Assembly (NCBI GenBank): GCA_017476005.1
Contig: JAFVEM010000010.1
Location: 19,841-83,840, forward strand
Direction of reading: 5' to 3'
DNA: 64,000 bases
Source of the DNA: Selenomonadaceae bacterium
GTDB lineage: Bacteria; Bacillota; Negativicutes; Selenomonadales; Selenomonadaceae
This document shows, one piece after another, positions 8,431-15,594 of the stretch (its first letter is position 1; every line of letters begins with the position of its first letter). A program made the position numbers and the translations under genes. Under the pieces are notes generated by a model. That model was not told the origin of the DNA and searched no databases. It saw only the letters and a list, made by a program, of their open reading frames with translations.

Positions 8431-8622
8431 TCAAGCCGCTTTGTCTGTACTCAGCATAGCCGCGAGGTCTGCGTCTGTGCAATGGCGCAATGGGTATTCG
8501 CCATTTTGCCACTCGTGTTCTTCCACGATATACTCTACATACCCGTTTACATAATGTTTATCCACAATGGTTCCGATTTTTCCGCTGGCCTTAATTATGA
8601 CCTCATCAAGTTCGTCGAACAT
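8431..8622 (-). CDS. Small acidic protein of unknown function
   Basis: 63 residues, rich in acidic residues, starting at ATG 8622 with AAAGGAGG seven or so bases upstream. I do not recognise a family. The pattern (beta strands such as KIGTIVDKHYVNGYVEYIVEEHEW) suggests a small all-beta fold like those of DUF4926-type or immunity-like proteins, but that is only an impression. It overlaps the end of the upstream gene (8606-8965) by 17 bases, so the two are co-translated and probably work together. Confidence 0.6.
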   Translation of the reverse strand: MFDELDEVIIKASGKIGTIVDKHYVNGYVEYIVEEHEWQNGEYPLRHCTDADLAAMLSTDKAA

Positions 8623-8965
8623 ATTTTTCGCCTCCTTTGTCTCGGTACGCCGTAATAAAACGAGGTAAGGGACTCATCGTATCTATTCTCCAAACGGTTT
8701 TAAAAGTACGCTTCTTTACTCTGCCTAGGTACATATATTTGATAAACTCCACCGCACCGTCAGCATACAGACAACACTCTCGTGCAGTCTGTATGTCAAA
8801 CTGTCTTTCTATCTCTTGGAAAAGTAATTGCCCATCGCCACTAGCATAACCAATATCTGCAAATTCAGGATAGTGTACTCTCCTGTCACTTAGCAAATAA
8901 TTTTCGATTTTATTTAGCGTCACACATATCTTATCAGATGGGTATATCTCCTGTGACAATATCAT
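8606..8965 (-). CDS. Protein of unknown function, upstream partner of the small acidic protein
   Basis: About 119 residues from ATG 8965 (MILSQEIYPSDK). A near-consensus promoter ends just upstream (-10 at 8976-8981), so an earlier in-frame start would fall outside the transcript and the mRNA would be nearly leaderless. The product is soluble, with no signal peptide or known motif. The pairing with a small acidic downstream gene, overlapping by 17 bases, is the layout of toxin-antitoxin or effector-immunity pairs, but no sequence feature proves this. Confidence 0.5.
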   Translation of the reverse strand: MILSQEIYPSDKICVTLNKIENYLLSDRRVHYPEFADIGYASGDGQLLFQEIERQFDIQTARECCLYADGAVEFIKYMYLGRVKKRTFKTVWRIDTMSPLPRFITAYRDKGGEKYVRRT

Positions 8966-8975
8966 CACCCAGTTT

Positions 8976-9004
8976 ATTCTAACATACATAGTAAATACCG
9001 TCAA
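8976..9004 (-). promoter_or_regulatory. Sigma-A-type promoter for 8965-8431 genes
   Basis: On the minus strand, TTGACG (8999-9004) and TAGAAT (8976-8981) are separated by 17 bases. It is back to back with the permease promoter. Confidence 0.6.
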
Positions 9005-9028
9005 TAATACGCTCAGCAAAAACGGATA

Positions 9029-9057
9029 TTGCAAACTTCTACAAAACCAAATATAAT
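9029..9057 (+). promoter_or_regulatory. Sigma-A-type promoter for the purine permease
   Basis: TTGCAA (9029-9034) and a perfect TATAAT (9052-9057) with a 17-base spacer, 60 bases before the permease ATG. A short GGGCGAC/GTCGCCC hairpin follows at 9059-9076. No purine riboswitch core is visible. Confidence 0.7.
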
Positions 9058-9116
9058 GGGCGACGTGGGTCGCCCACAGGTTTATCCTCAGACTGTTAAG
9101 GAGGAATTATTGACGC

Positions 9117-10478
9117 ATGGAAAAATTCTTTGAACTCCGGGAGCGTGGGAGCGATGTGCGGACGGAGGTCATGGCGGGAATTACCACTTTTATGACCATG
9201 GCTTACATCCTCGCGGTAAATCCCATTATCCTCGGCGCTACCGGCATGGATAGCGGCGCGATCTTTACGGCCACCGCTCTCATCTCGGGACTGGCCACTT
9301 GCTTTATGGCGTTCGTGGCTAATATGCCCTTGGCTCTGTCGGCCGGCATGGGGCTGAACGCCTACTTTGCTTACACCGTGGTCTTAACCATGGGCTACAC
9401 TTGGGAGCAAGCTTTGGCGGCTGTCTTCGTGGAAGGTATCATTTTTATTTTTCTGTCCCTCATCAATATCCGGGAGGCCATTTTTAACGCCATCCCTCCT
9501 ACTTTAAAAATAGCCGTATCCGTGGGTATCGGTTTTTTCATCGCCTTTTTGGGACTCCAGAGCGCTCATATAGTGGTAGATGGCCCCACCCTCGTTACCC
9601 TCTTCTCCTTTCGCAAATCCCTCGAAACCGGAACTTTTGCCACCGAGGGCATCACGGCGCTCCTAGCGCTTATCGGGATTCTCATTATGGCTTTCCTCGT
9701 GATAAAACAAGTGAAGGGCGCGATTTTGTGGGGCATACTCCTGACTTGGATGCTGGGGATGTTGTGCCAACTCGTGGGTATCTATGTGCCGAATCCGGCG
9801 CAAGGGTACTTTGACCTTTTTCCCATGGGGATTGTTGCCTTGCCGGCCAGCCTCTCTCCCACTTTGCTACAGCTGGATTTCAGCTCCCTGATGACCTTTA
9901 ATTTTGTCACTGTTTTACTGGCCTTCCTGTTCGTGGATTTATTCGACACCTTGGGAACGGTGATCGGTTGCGCCTCGCGCGCTAATCTCCTCACGGCGGA
10001 CGGCAGATTGCCGCAAATAAAACGAGTGCTTCTGGCCGATGCCATAGGCACCACCGCCGGGGCTTTGGCCGGTACTTCCACCGTTACTACTTTCGTGGAA
10101 TCCTCCTCCGGTATCGCCGAAGGGGGCAAGACGGGACTCACGGCGCTCACCGTAGCTGTTCTCTTTTTGCTGGCGCTGTTCCTCTCCCCGATTTTTCTGG
10201 CCATTCCCGCTTTCGCCACGGCGCCCGCTTTGGTCATTGTGGGCTTTTTGATGTTGCAACAGGTGGGTAAAATCGACTGGATGGGCAGTCCCACCGAGGC
10301 CATTCCCTCCTTCATCACCATTTTCGCCATGCCCTTCATGTATTCCATCTCCGAGGGCATCTGCTTCGGCATTATTTCCTACACAATTTTGAACTTCCTC
10401 GCCGGAAAAACCGACAAACTTAGCCCCCTCATGTACATCTTGGCAATAGTGTTCGTGTTAAGATATATTTACTTGTAA
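9117..10478 (+). CDS. NCS2 family purine (guanine/hypoxanthine/adenine) permease
   Basis: A 453-residue polytopic permease of the AzgA/PbuG branch of NCS2, importing purine bases by proton symport. Hallmarks are the N-terminal FFELRERGSDVRTEVMAGI, TFMTMAYILAVNP, NMPLALSAGMGLNAYF, DLFDTLGTVIG and STVTTFVESSSGIAEGGKTG. The length matches the family. AAGGAGG stands 12 bases before the ATG. Which base is preferred cannot be told. The gene stands alone between a good promoter and a terminator. Confidence 0.93.
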   Translation: MEKFFELRERGSDVRTEVMAGITTFMTMAYILAVNPIILGATGMDSGAIFTATALISGLATCFMAFVANMPLALSAGMGLNAYFAYTVVLTMGYTWEQALAAVFVEGIIFIFLSLINIREAIFNAIPPTLKIAVSVGIGFFIAFLGLQSAHIVVDGPTLVTLFSFRKSLETGTFATEGITALLALIGILIMAFLVIKQVKGAILWGILLTWMLGMLCQLVGIYVPNPAQGYFDLFPMGIVALPASLSPTLLQLDFSSLMTFNFVTVLLAFLFVDLFDTLGTVIGCASRANLLTADGRLPQIKRVLLADAIGTTAGALAGTSTVTTFVESSSGIAEGGKTGLTALTVAVLFLLALFLSPIFLAIPAFATAPALVIVGFLMLQQVGKIDWMGSPTEAIPSFITIFAMPFMYSISEGICFGIISYTILNFLAGKTDKLSPLMYILAIVFVLRYIYL

Positions 10479-10486
10479 TTTTTTCT

Positions 10487-10642
10487 TGGGGCTTTGCCCC
10501 AAACCCTACCAAAGGGTTTCACCCTCTGGACTCCCAGCAGGGAGCATTGCCCCCTGCACCCCTATTATGGGATTCCAAAGGGCGAAGTCCTTTGGCAGAG
10601 TCAAGGGACAGAGTCCCTTGTGGGGTTTGGGGCAAAGCCCCA
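10487..10642 (+). repeat. GC-rich modular stem-loop repeat, copy A (longest)
   Basis: A string of short palindromes with outer blocks GGGGCTTTGCCCC and GGGGCAAAGCCCC and inner CCCT/AGGG, GGGAC/GTCCC type hairpins. Related copies sit at 27494-27626, 28461-28506, 35122-35193 and 43447-43522. No coding potential. It lies between the permease stop and its terminator. Confidence 0.75.
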
Positions 10643-10658
10643 ATATTTTATAAATAAA

Positions 10659-10700
10659 GGCTGCGACGAAAGCGTCTGCTTTCGCCACAGCCTCGTTTTT
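10659..10700 (+). terminator. Terminator between permease and metallophosphoesterase genes
   Basis: GGCTGCGACGAAAGC (10659-10673) pairs with GCTTTCGCCACAGCC (10678-10692) with few mismatches and is followed by TCGTTTTT. It ends at the stop codon of the convergent gene. Confidence 0.75.
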
Positions 10701-11469
10701 ATGCTTGCCAAAGCTGGCCGCTCAGGAAATCCCGACAGGAAATGCGCCCACCCGTCAAATATGAACCGGTGTCCATGAAAATAATATTGTCCCTCTGGGG
10801 AAGGTGTACCGGTTTAGGGTCATCGCGCAAAGAGGCCGCAAGTCCCTCGTCGCCGCCGTTGTCCAGCACGAAGTACTTAAGGTACTGGACGGGGGTGTGG
10901 CCTACCACGAAAGTCCGCCCCTCAAAAGCACCCGCCGGCAAACGGTCGTAAAATTCCTCCCGGTGCCAAACCAAATCCATTTCCTTCTGCTCGTTTAGAG
11001 GACGCGAAGGATCCACTCCGCCATGGGTGAAGAAATAAACCCGACCGCCTATGTCCATTTCATAGGTGTAGGGGAGGCTGGCCACAAACTCAAAGACTTT
11101 GGCCATATATCCCGGCTCCTTGGCTTCTCGTTTTTTCAAGGCACTATAAGTACCTTGGCCGCCGTTTTGCCCGTACATCCAGGAATCTTTATGCTGCGTC
11201 GGTTCCTTGACCTTGCCGTCCAGATTGCCGAAGAAAAGATCCATCATCCACTCGTGATTGCCCATCAAGGTCACCACTTGGTTGGATTTGGCCTTTAAGT
11301 CCATTATGTAATCCAAAGTGGCAGTCACGTCCTCGCCGCGATCCACATAATCCCCCAAGAAGATAATGAAATCACGAGTGGGATCCGGCTTGACCTTCGC
11401 GAGGAGAGCTGAAAATTTAGCGTAGCAAGCGTGAATATCGCCAAAAACCAATACGCGCTCATAAGCCAT
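10699..11469 (-). CDS. Metallophosphoesterase (PP2A-like serine/threonine phosphatase superfamily)
   Basis: About 256 residues with the full dimetal phosphoesterase set: FGDIHACY (GDxH), LGDYVDRGED (GDxxDRG), MGNHEWM (GNHE), FTHGGVDPS and VGHTPVQY. This pattern suits protein phosphatases or diadenosine tetraphosphatase-like enzymes; the substrate is not predictable. The start may be ATG 11469 or GTG 11478, since AAAGGA is 12 or 3 bases away, neither ideal. It is co-directional with, and 10 to 19 bases downstream of, the secreted protein gene at 11488. Confidence 0.88.
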   Translation of the reverse strand: MAYERVLVFGDIHACYAKFSALLAKVKPDPTRDFIIFLGDYVDRGEDVTATLDYIMDLKAKSNQVVTLMGNHEWMMDLFFGNLDGKVKEPTQHKDSWMYGQNGGQGTYSALKKREAKEPGYMAKVFEFVASLPYTYEMDIGGRVYFFTHGGVDPSRPLNEQKEMDLVWHREEFYDRLPAGAFEGRTFVVGHTPVQYLKYFVLDNGGDEGLAASLRDDPKPVHLPQRDNIIFMDTGSYLTGGRISCRDFLSGQLWQA

Positions 11470-11487
11470 GACTATCACCAGTCCTTT

Positions 11488-12141
11488 CTAAATGGCCACG
11501 TTAAACCAGCTGTCCATGACATCGCTGAAACTGGGCAGGTGCTTAAAGAATTCTTTTTTGTCCTTGTCCTTCATGTAACCCAGCACCCCGGCGTAAATAT
11601 TATCCTCCACGCTGCCGGGGACAAGGTTCTCCCAGTTGCGTCCGTCGTATTCCCGTTCCTTGATGGCGTTCTGGGGCTGCCCCGTCACTTCCAGCTCGCA
11701 CAGGAACTGAATCTGGCGGCGGCTTGGCCACAGGTAGTAATGTTCCATGTAGTATTTTTGGGGATAGCTGTACTCGCCGGCCTTTTCCACCATTTTAATC
11801 CACACGTCGATGATTTTCTCGGTTTTGGAGTAAGGCAAGGTTTGCCAACCGGCGTTCTGGGTATCCATTAAGTAGAGGAAATTGTCGTCCTGATGAATGA
11901 CTTGGAAGCGTTCTTTCGGCTTTTTCTCCTCCTGCTTGCCGGTGGCAGGACGAGCAGCGGCGGCGCTGGCATTCCTTCTCTCTTTTTGTCGCTTCAGCCA
12001 GCCATCGGGGTCTTTAGAGTAACTGTCAGAATCGCTGGCGAACCAAGCGTCGGCATTGGTGTCGTCGGAGGCGGCCTGAGCTGCGCCGCTGAAGGTCACC
12101 AAGGTAAAAACCAGCAACAATATATAGGCAGTTTTCTTCAT
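11488..12141 (-). CDS. Secreted protein with a surface-adhesin-E-like domain
   Basis: 217 residues with a clear signal peptide (MKKTAYILLLVFTLVTFSGAAQA). A low-complexity Lys/Arg/Ala stretch follows at about residues 45-75. The rest contains a module (FLYLMDTQ, KIIDVWIKMV, YMEHYYLWPSRRQIQFL) resembling the surface-adhesin protein E / DUF4908-like beta domain common in exported proteins of diderm Firmicutes. That assignment is from memory of the pattern and not certain. The ATG 12141 has a weak AGGAGATGATAC-type site upstream. It shares a transcript with the metallophosphoesterase. Confidence 0.65.
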   Translation of the reverse strand: MKKTAYILLLVFTLVTFSGAAQAASDDTNADAWFASDSDSYSKDPDGWLKRQKERRNASAAAARPATGKQEEKKPKERFQVIHQDDNFLYLMDTQNAGWQTLPYSKTEKIIDVWIKMVEKAGEYSYPQKYYMEHYYLWPSRRQIQFLCELEVTGQPQNAIKEREYDGRNWENLVPGSVEDNIYAGVLGYMKDKDKKEFFKHLPSFSDVMDSWFNVAI

Positions 12142-12269
12142 TGTGTATCATCTCCTCGTCATGCTTCGACTTGCGTGACTTGCCAATGTTTCTGCACAAA
12201 TTCGTTGTCGTCGGGGCATTTTCCTGCCGGAAAATAAAAAAAGGGGAAGTTTTTTGGCAAAAACCCTCC

Positions 12270-12377
12270 AAATGCTGTAATGATTTGCAAGGCATAATGA
12301 GGCTTGCCATTTTTAGATGTGCTTCTTATCGCCTTTCCATCCACAGCAATCACGTCACCACTGAGGCCAATCGTGTC
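12270..12377 (-). pseudogene. ISAs1-family transposase fragment (DGKAIR region)
   Basis: On the minus strand the frame reads DTIGLSGDVIAVDGKAIR and continues to ALQIITAF, the first catalytic Asp region of ISAs1-type DDE transposases. It then runs into unrelated sequence. No start, no stop and no terminal repeats were found, so it is a relic. The remaining stretch to 12653 holds nothing coding that I can support. Confidence 0.7.
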
Positions 12378-12653
12378 CTACATCATGGCCATATGATGGT
12401 CTCTCTGCTACCTTATGCCCGTCGATTACGGCTAACGCCCAATTTAGAGGCTGAGCTAGATTTTTAAGAAAAATTTTTCCAAAAAGCAGGAATCATAGAA
12501 GAGATGTCGAATTGGCGAGTGGATCAAAGCACTACGACCATGGAAGAGAACGACTTGAGGACAACATATGGAACTTCTCCTAATCAGTCAGACTTCTCTC
12601 CGGCAGCATTTTATTTCAAATGCTACCTTATTGTATAGGAGGTAATAAAAATT

Positions 12654-13253
12654 ATGCTTAAATCAAAAAAAGTAGCCACCATCCTCTGCACCATCCTCTT
12701 ACTCACGACACCAATCGCATCTGCCGCATCCCTCAAACTAACCGATGTACCGCCCATGCACTGGGCTTATGACGCTGTGGCACAGCTCTACATTGACGGC
12801 TATATCATGCCCAGTAGCGACAACACTTTCCGAGGTGAAGGGAAGGCTACCAGATACGATGTGTCCTATATGGTAGGCACTTACCTGAAGAACAAGGGAG
12901 CAACGCCTACCAGTAAAACTTTCCCCGATGTACCCACCGGGCATCCGGCTAAGGAGGCAATAGCCTATTCTGCCGATGTTATGTCTGGCTACACGGACGG
13001 TACATTTCGTGGTGATGAAGAGATTTCGAGATTTCAATTAGCTATGGTGCTTTCGCAACTCGTAGGCAACGCATCCGCAAACAAAGATTCTTTTAGGGAT
13101 GTTCCCTCGGATCACTGGGCGTATAGTGCCGTCAATACAGTAGTTAGTAACAAAATAATGTTAGGCTATGGGGATAACACCTTCCGGGGAAATAACGGTA
13201 TTACTCGCTATGAATTAGCTCGAATATTTGCCAAGTTTGTTTATACAAGGTAA
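12654..13253 (+). CDS. S-layer homology (SLH) domain protein
   Basis: 199 residues: a signal peptide (MLKSKKVATILCTILLLTTPIASA) and three SLH modules at about 27-80, 88-140 and 145-198. Each has the signature DVPxxHWAYDAV or similar and a closing Arg motif (ATRYDV, ISRFQL, ITRYEL; canonical TRAE/ITRxE). SLH modules bind secondary cell-wall polymer or modified peptidoglycan and anchor surface or outer-membrane proteins. There is no further domain, so it is an anchor alone or a truncated surface protein. AGGAGG is 11 bases before the ATG. Confidence 0.92.
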   Translation: MLKSKKVATILCTILLLTTPIASAASLKLTDVPPMHWAYDAVAQLYIDGYIMPSSDNTFRGEGKATRYDVSYMVGTYLKNKGATPTSKTFPDVPTGHPAKEAIAYSADVMSGYTDGTFRGDEEISRFQLAMVLSQLVGNASANKDSFRDVPSDHWAYSAVNTVVSNKIMLGYGDNTFRGNNGITRYELARIFAKFVYTR

Positions 13254-13275
13254 AGCTATGAGAGAGGATATTGAG

Positions 13276-13563
13276 ATGATGTTTAGAAGGGTTTTAGGGC
13301 TGACCATTGGAACATTGTTCTTTTCAGTGCAGTGCTTTGCCATGACATTTTCGCAACCGAAGGAAATTGGAAATATAAGCGGTACTCCGCAAGGTGGATT
13401 TATCATAGAAGGAGCAACGCTGAATAATGGAACCTCGTATAAAAACTGCAAATTAGATGGACAGTGGGGTCGCTTATACGAAACAGGCGTGGCTGTCTTC
13501 GGGAATGGGGATAATGCGCAAGCCAGTAACTTCTTCGCACTAGTGTCTGCGCTGGTAATGTAA
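13276..13563 (+). CDS. Small secreted protein with a chimeric C terminus
   Basis: About 95 residues from ATG 13276 or 13279 (GAGAGG upstream). It has a signal peptide (MMFRRVLGLTIGTLFFSVQCFA) and a short beta-rich body (GGFIIEGATLNNGTSYKNC). From about base 13517 the coding sequence is the antisense of an ISAs1 transposase fragment, so the last 15 or so residues (AQASNFFALVSALVM) are not original. The gene has most likely lost its native 3' end through an insertion followed by decay. The function is unknown. Confidence 0.5.
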   Translation: MMFRRVLGLTIGTLFFSVQCFAMTFSQPKEIGNISGTPQGGFIIEGATLNNGTSYKNCKLDGQWGRLYETGVAVFGNGDNAQASNFFALVSALVM

Positions 13564-13720
13564 TAAGATGTCTCGCTCGTTGTTTTGCCGCCGGCGGTCA
13601 CAATCCCGTTCAATGCTGAAAAAGCTACGCAGTCCCGGCCAGTCATGCCGTTCTTGGAGCCAGCGGACATCATCTACTTTCTTGCAGATGGGCGGCAGTA
13701 TTTTGCCTCGGTGCCTTTGG
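13515..13720 (-). pseudogene. ISAs1-family transposase fragment (C-terminal region), frameshifted
   Basis: On the minus strand DVRWLQERHDWPGLRSF is followed, after a frame change near 13585, by GGKTTSETSYYITSADTSA. Both pieces are typical of the C-terminal half of ISAs1 transposases. The part lies in the wrong order relative to the fragment at 12270-12377 for one contiguous element, so these are two relics or one rearranged copy. Confidence 0.7.
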
Positions 13721-13989
13721 GCAACCGGCAATAACACCGACGGCGCAAGCGGCGGAAATTGACGTTATTTCCATCAACGAGGATGACAACGTTGGAATCT
13801 GCCATACCGGGGACAGACCTGCACATAAACCCCGACGACCTGAAAAATTTACGCCATTCCTACCGCTATTTAGCCTATACACGCATCCAAGCCGGGGGGC
13901 AGGTATCAGATGACCTGTTGGGCATTGACCGCCCGGAGGATATGAAGCGCGTCTATGAAGAGGCCGAGGCGTGGGTGCAAGGTAATTGA
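13721..13989 (+). pseudogene. Remnants of unidentified genes
   Basis: The plus strand shows a readable piece (AEIDVISINEDDNVGIC, near 13755-13810) and, in another frame, a C-terminal-looking piece ending at 13989 (LGIDRPEDMKRVYEEAEAW). Neither has a start with a ribosome site. They read as eroded gene ends next to the ISAs1 relic; I do not recognise either parent. Confidence 0.3.
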
Positions 13990-14006
13990 TAAAGGAGCCA
14001 AGAACC

Positions 14007-14072
14007 ATGACTGACATAAAACGTTTAGGACTCGGCTGTATGGGCATGAGTCGGCACAATCAAAGAGGATAA
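14007..14072 (+). pseudogene. Truncated aldo/keto reductase, first 21 codons only
   Basis: AAGGAG precedes ATG 14007, and the product begins MTDIKRLGLGCMGMSRHNQ, the standard N terminus of aldo/keto reductases (LGLGCMGMS). It stops at TAA 14070, so only the first beta strand survives. The break point is directly upstream of the ROK fusion gene. Confidence 0.7.
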
Positions 14073-14097
14073 CGCCGTCAAAGGGGGCTTTTACGAC

Positions 14098-15516
14098 TTG
14101 ATTGAAACATTCAAAAAGATAATTTTGGCCAAGGCAAATGCGGATATAGCGATGACGGCGACGGAGGACAAGATATCGCTTAAAGCCGCCCATGCCGAGG
14201 GGGAAATCAATTTTTATCGACTGGCCACGGTCATTGTGGAAATGTCCGTCAAAAGCCTCATCGACGGCGAGAATAAATTTTATCTCCATTTTGAGTTAAA
14301 AGACCTAGCCCATGCCGAGGAACTTTTGGCAGAAATGCTGGACACCTTGGCGGACATCAAGGAACACCACAAGCTCAAAATTTTGCTCTGTTGTACCGGC
14401 GGTCTTACCACCGGCTATTTCGGCGACAAACTTAACGAGGCGGCGAGGCTCCTCTCTTTGGACTTTACCTTTAACGCCGTACCCTTTCCGAAACTTTACA
14501 CCGAGGGCGTTAGCTATGACGTGATTTTACTGGCGCCCCAGATAGCCTTTCAGTATCAAAAAGTTTGCGCCATGCTGCCGGACAAATTTGTGCGGAAAAT
14601 TCCCCCCAAGATTTTCGCCGCTTACGACGTAGGGGCGGCGGTGGCCTTTGTGCAAGCCGAACTGAAGAAAGAACGGGTGGCAAGCACCGGGTATGCGGAG
14701 GCGCAAGGGGTGGATCACGCGCTCAAGGCCGATGCCAAGATACTTTCCATCGCGCTCATGCCCTTCTATGGCGAGGCGCGGCGCACCCGTATCGCCTACC
14801 GCATTTATCAGCGAGGCAAGGTTATTCACGAAGAAAGGGTCATCAAGGGTCGCTTTAACGTGGTGCGCGATATTGAGGACATTTTGGATACAGTGTCTGT
14901 GCGTTGCATGAAATATGACGCGGTAGGCATTGCCTTGCCCGGTATCGTTCGCGACGGGCGGCTGGACTTACACACCTTCATCGACCCGGAATTTAACCTC
15001 CACGAGCATTTGGAGCAAAAATATCGCGTCCCCATCATCATCGAAAACAACGCTAACGCCGCCGCCCTCGGCTACTGGGCGCAACAAACCGAAGCGCAAA
15101 ACATGATCTTTATGTCCCAGCCCCGGGGCTACACCGTGGGCGGCCAAGGGATAATTTTGAACGGTAAACTGTGGCGAGGCTGTCATAATGTTGCCGGCGA
15201 AACGAAATTCGTTTGCTTCAAGGTCTTGACCAAGGATGAATGGGAGCGACATACCGAACCTGATTCGGAACGCATTTACGATATGCTTCTCTTTCAAATC
15301 ACCGCCGGCATAGCCGTGATGGATCCCGAACTCATCTGCGTTCGCAGCGAAATGGCCACCGACATGGAAAAAATCGCCGCTAGGCTCCAAGAATACATTC
15401 CCACCCCTTACCTCCCCAAATTCCGCCACGTCACCGAGGTGGAAATGAGCGAATGCATCATGCTGGGGCAAATGCTGTTGTGTTTGGAAGTACTGCAATC
15501 GCGGACGGGCAGTTAA
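14098..15516 (+). CDS. PTS EIIB (lactose/cellobiose-type)-like plus ROK domain fusion protein
   Basis: 472 residues in three parts. Residues 1-95 are an alpha/beta region I cannot name. Residues 96-190 resemble a lactose/cellobiose PTS EIIB, with the phospho-acceptor-like Cys in LKILLCCTGG. Residues 215-472 are a ROK sugar-kinase fold (VGIALPGIVRDG, ENNANAAALGYW). The ROK zinc signature CxCGxxGC is absent, and no helix-turn-helix is present, so neither a classical ROK repressor nor a standard kinase is indicated. A sensor that reads PTS phosphorylation is an inference. The start is unclear: TTG 14098 follows a GGGGG run, and the frame is open back to 14050 across the aldo/keto reductase break. 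Confidence 0.7.
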   Translation: MIETFKKIILAKANADIAMTATEDKISLKAAHAEGEINFYRLATVIVEMSVKSLIDGENKFYLHFELKDLAHAEELLAEMLDTLADIKEHHKLKILLCCTGGLTTGYFGDKLNEAARLLSLDFTFNAVPFPKLYTEGVSYDVILLAPQIAFQYQKVCAMLPDKFVRKIPPKIFAAYDVGAAVAFVQAELKKERVASTGYAEAQGVDHALKADAKILSIALMPFYGEARRTRIAYRIYQRGKVIHEERVIKGRFNVVRDIEDILDTVSVRCMKYDAVGIALPGIVRDGRLDLHTFIDPEFNLHEHLEQKYRVPIIIENNANAAALGYWAQQTEAQNMIFMSQPRGYTVGGQGIILNGKLWRGCHNVAGETKFVCFKVLTKDEWERHTEPDSERIYDMLLFQITAGIAVMDPELICVRSEMATDMEKIAARLQEYIPTPYLPKFRHVTEVEMSECIMLGQMLLCLEVLQSRTGS

Positions 15517-15550
15517 AGACCATGTAATCGCCACGTTGCAATTTTTGCCC

Positions 15551-15593
15551 ACCAAAAAAGATTGGAGCGAACATCGCCCCAATCTTTTTTGGT
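15551..15593. terminator. Bidirectional terminator
   Basis: ACCAAAAAAGATTGG (15551-15565) and its exact complement (15579-15593) form a 15-bp stem with A and T tracts on either side. It serves the convergent ROK fusion and acyltransferase genes. Confidence 0.9.
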
Positions 15594-15594
15594 A

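Noticed and set aside
9059..9076. Purine riboswitch before the NCS2 permease
   Set aside because: Only a 7-bp hairpin; none of the conserved purine-riboswitch loops is present.
9782..10372. 196-codon open frame opposite the permease gene
   Set aside because: Antisense shadow of a well-supported gene; no ribosome site and biased composition.
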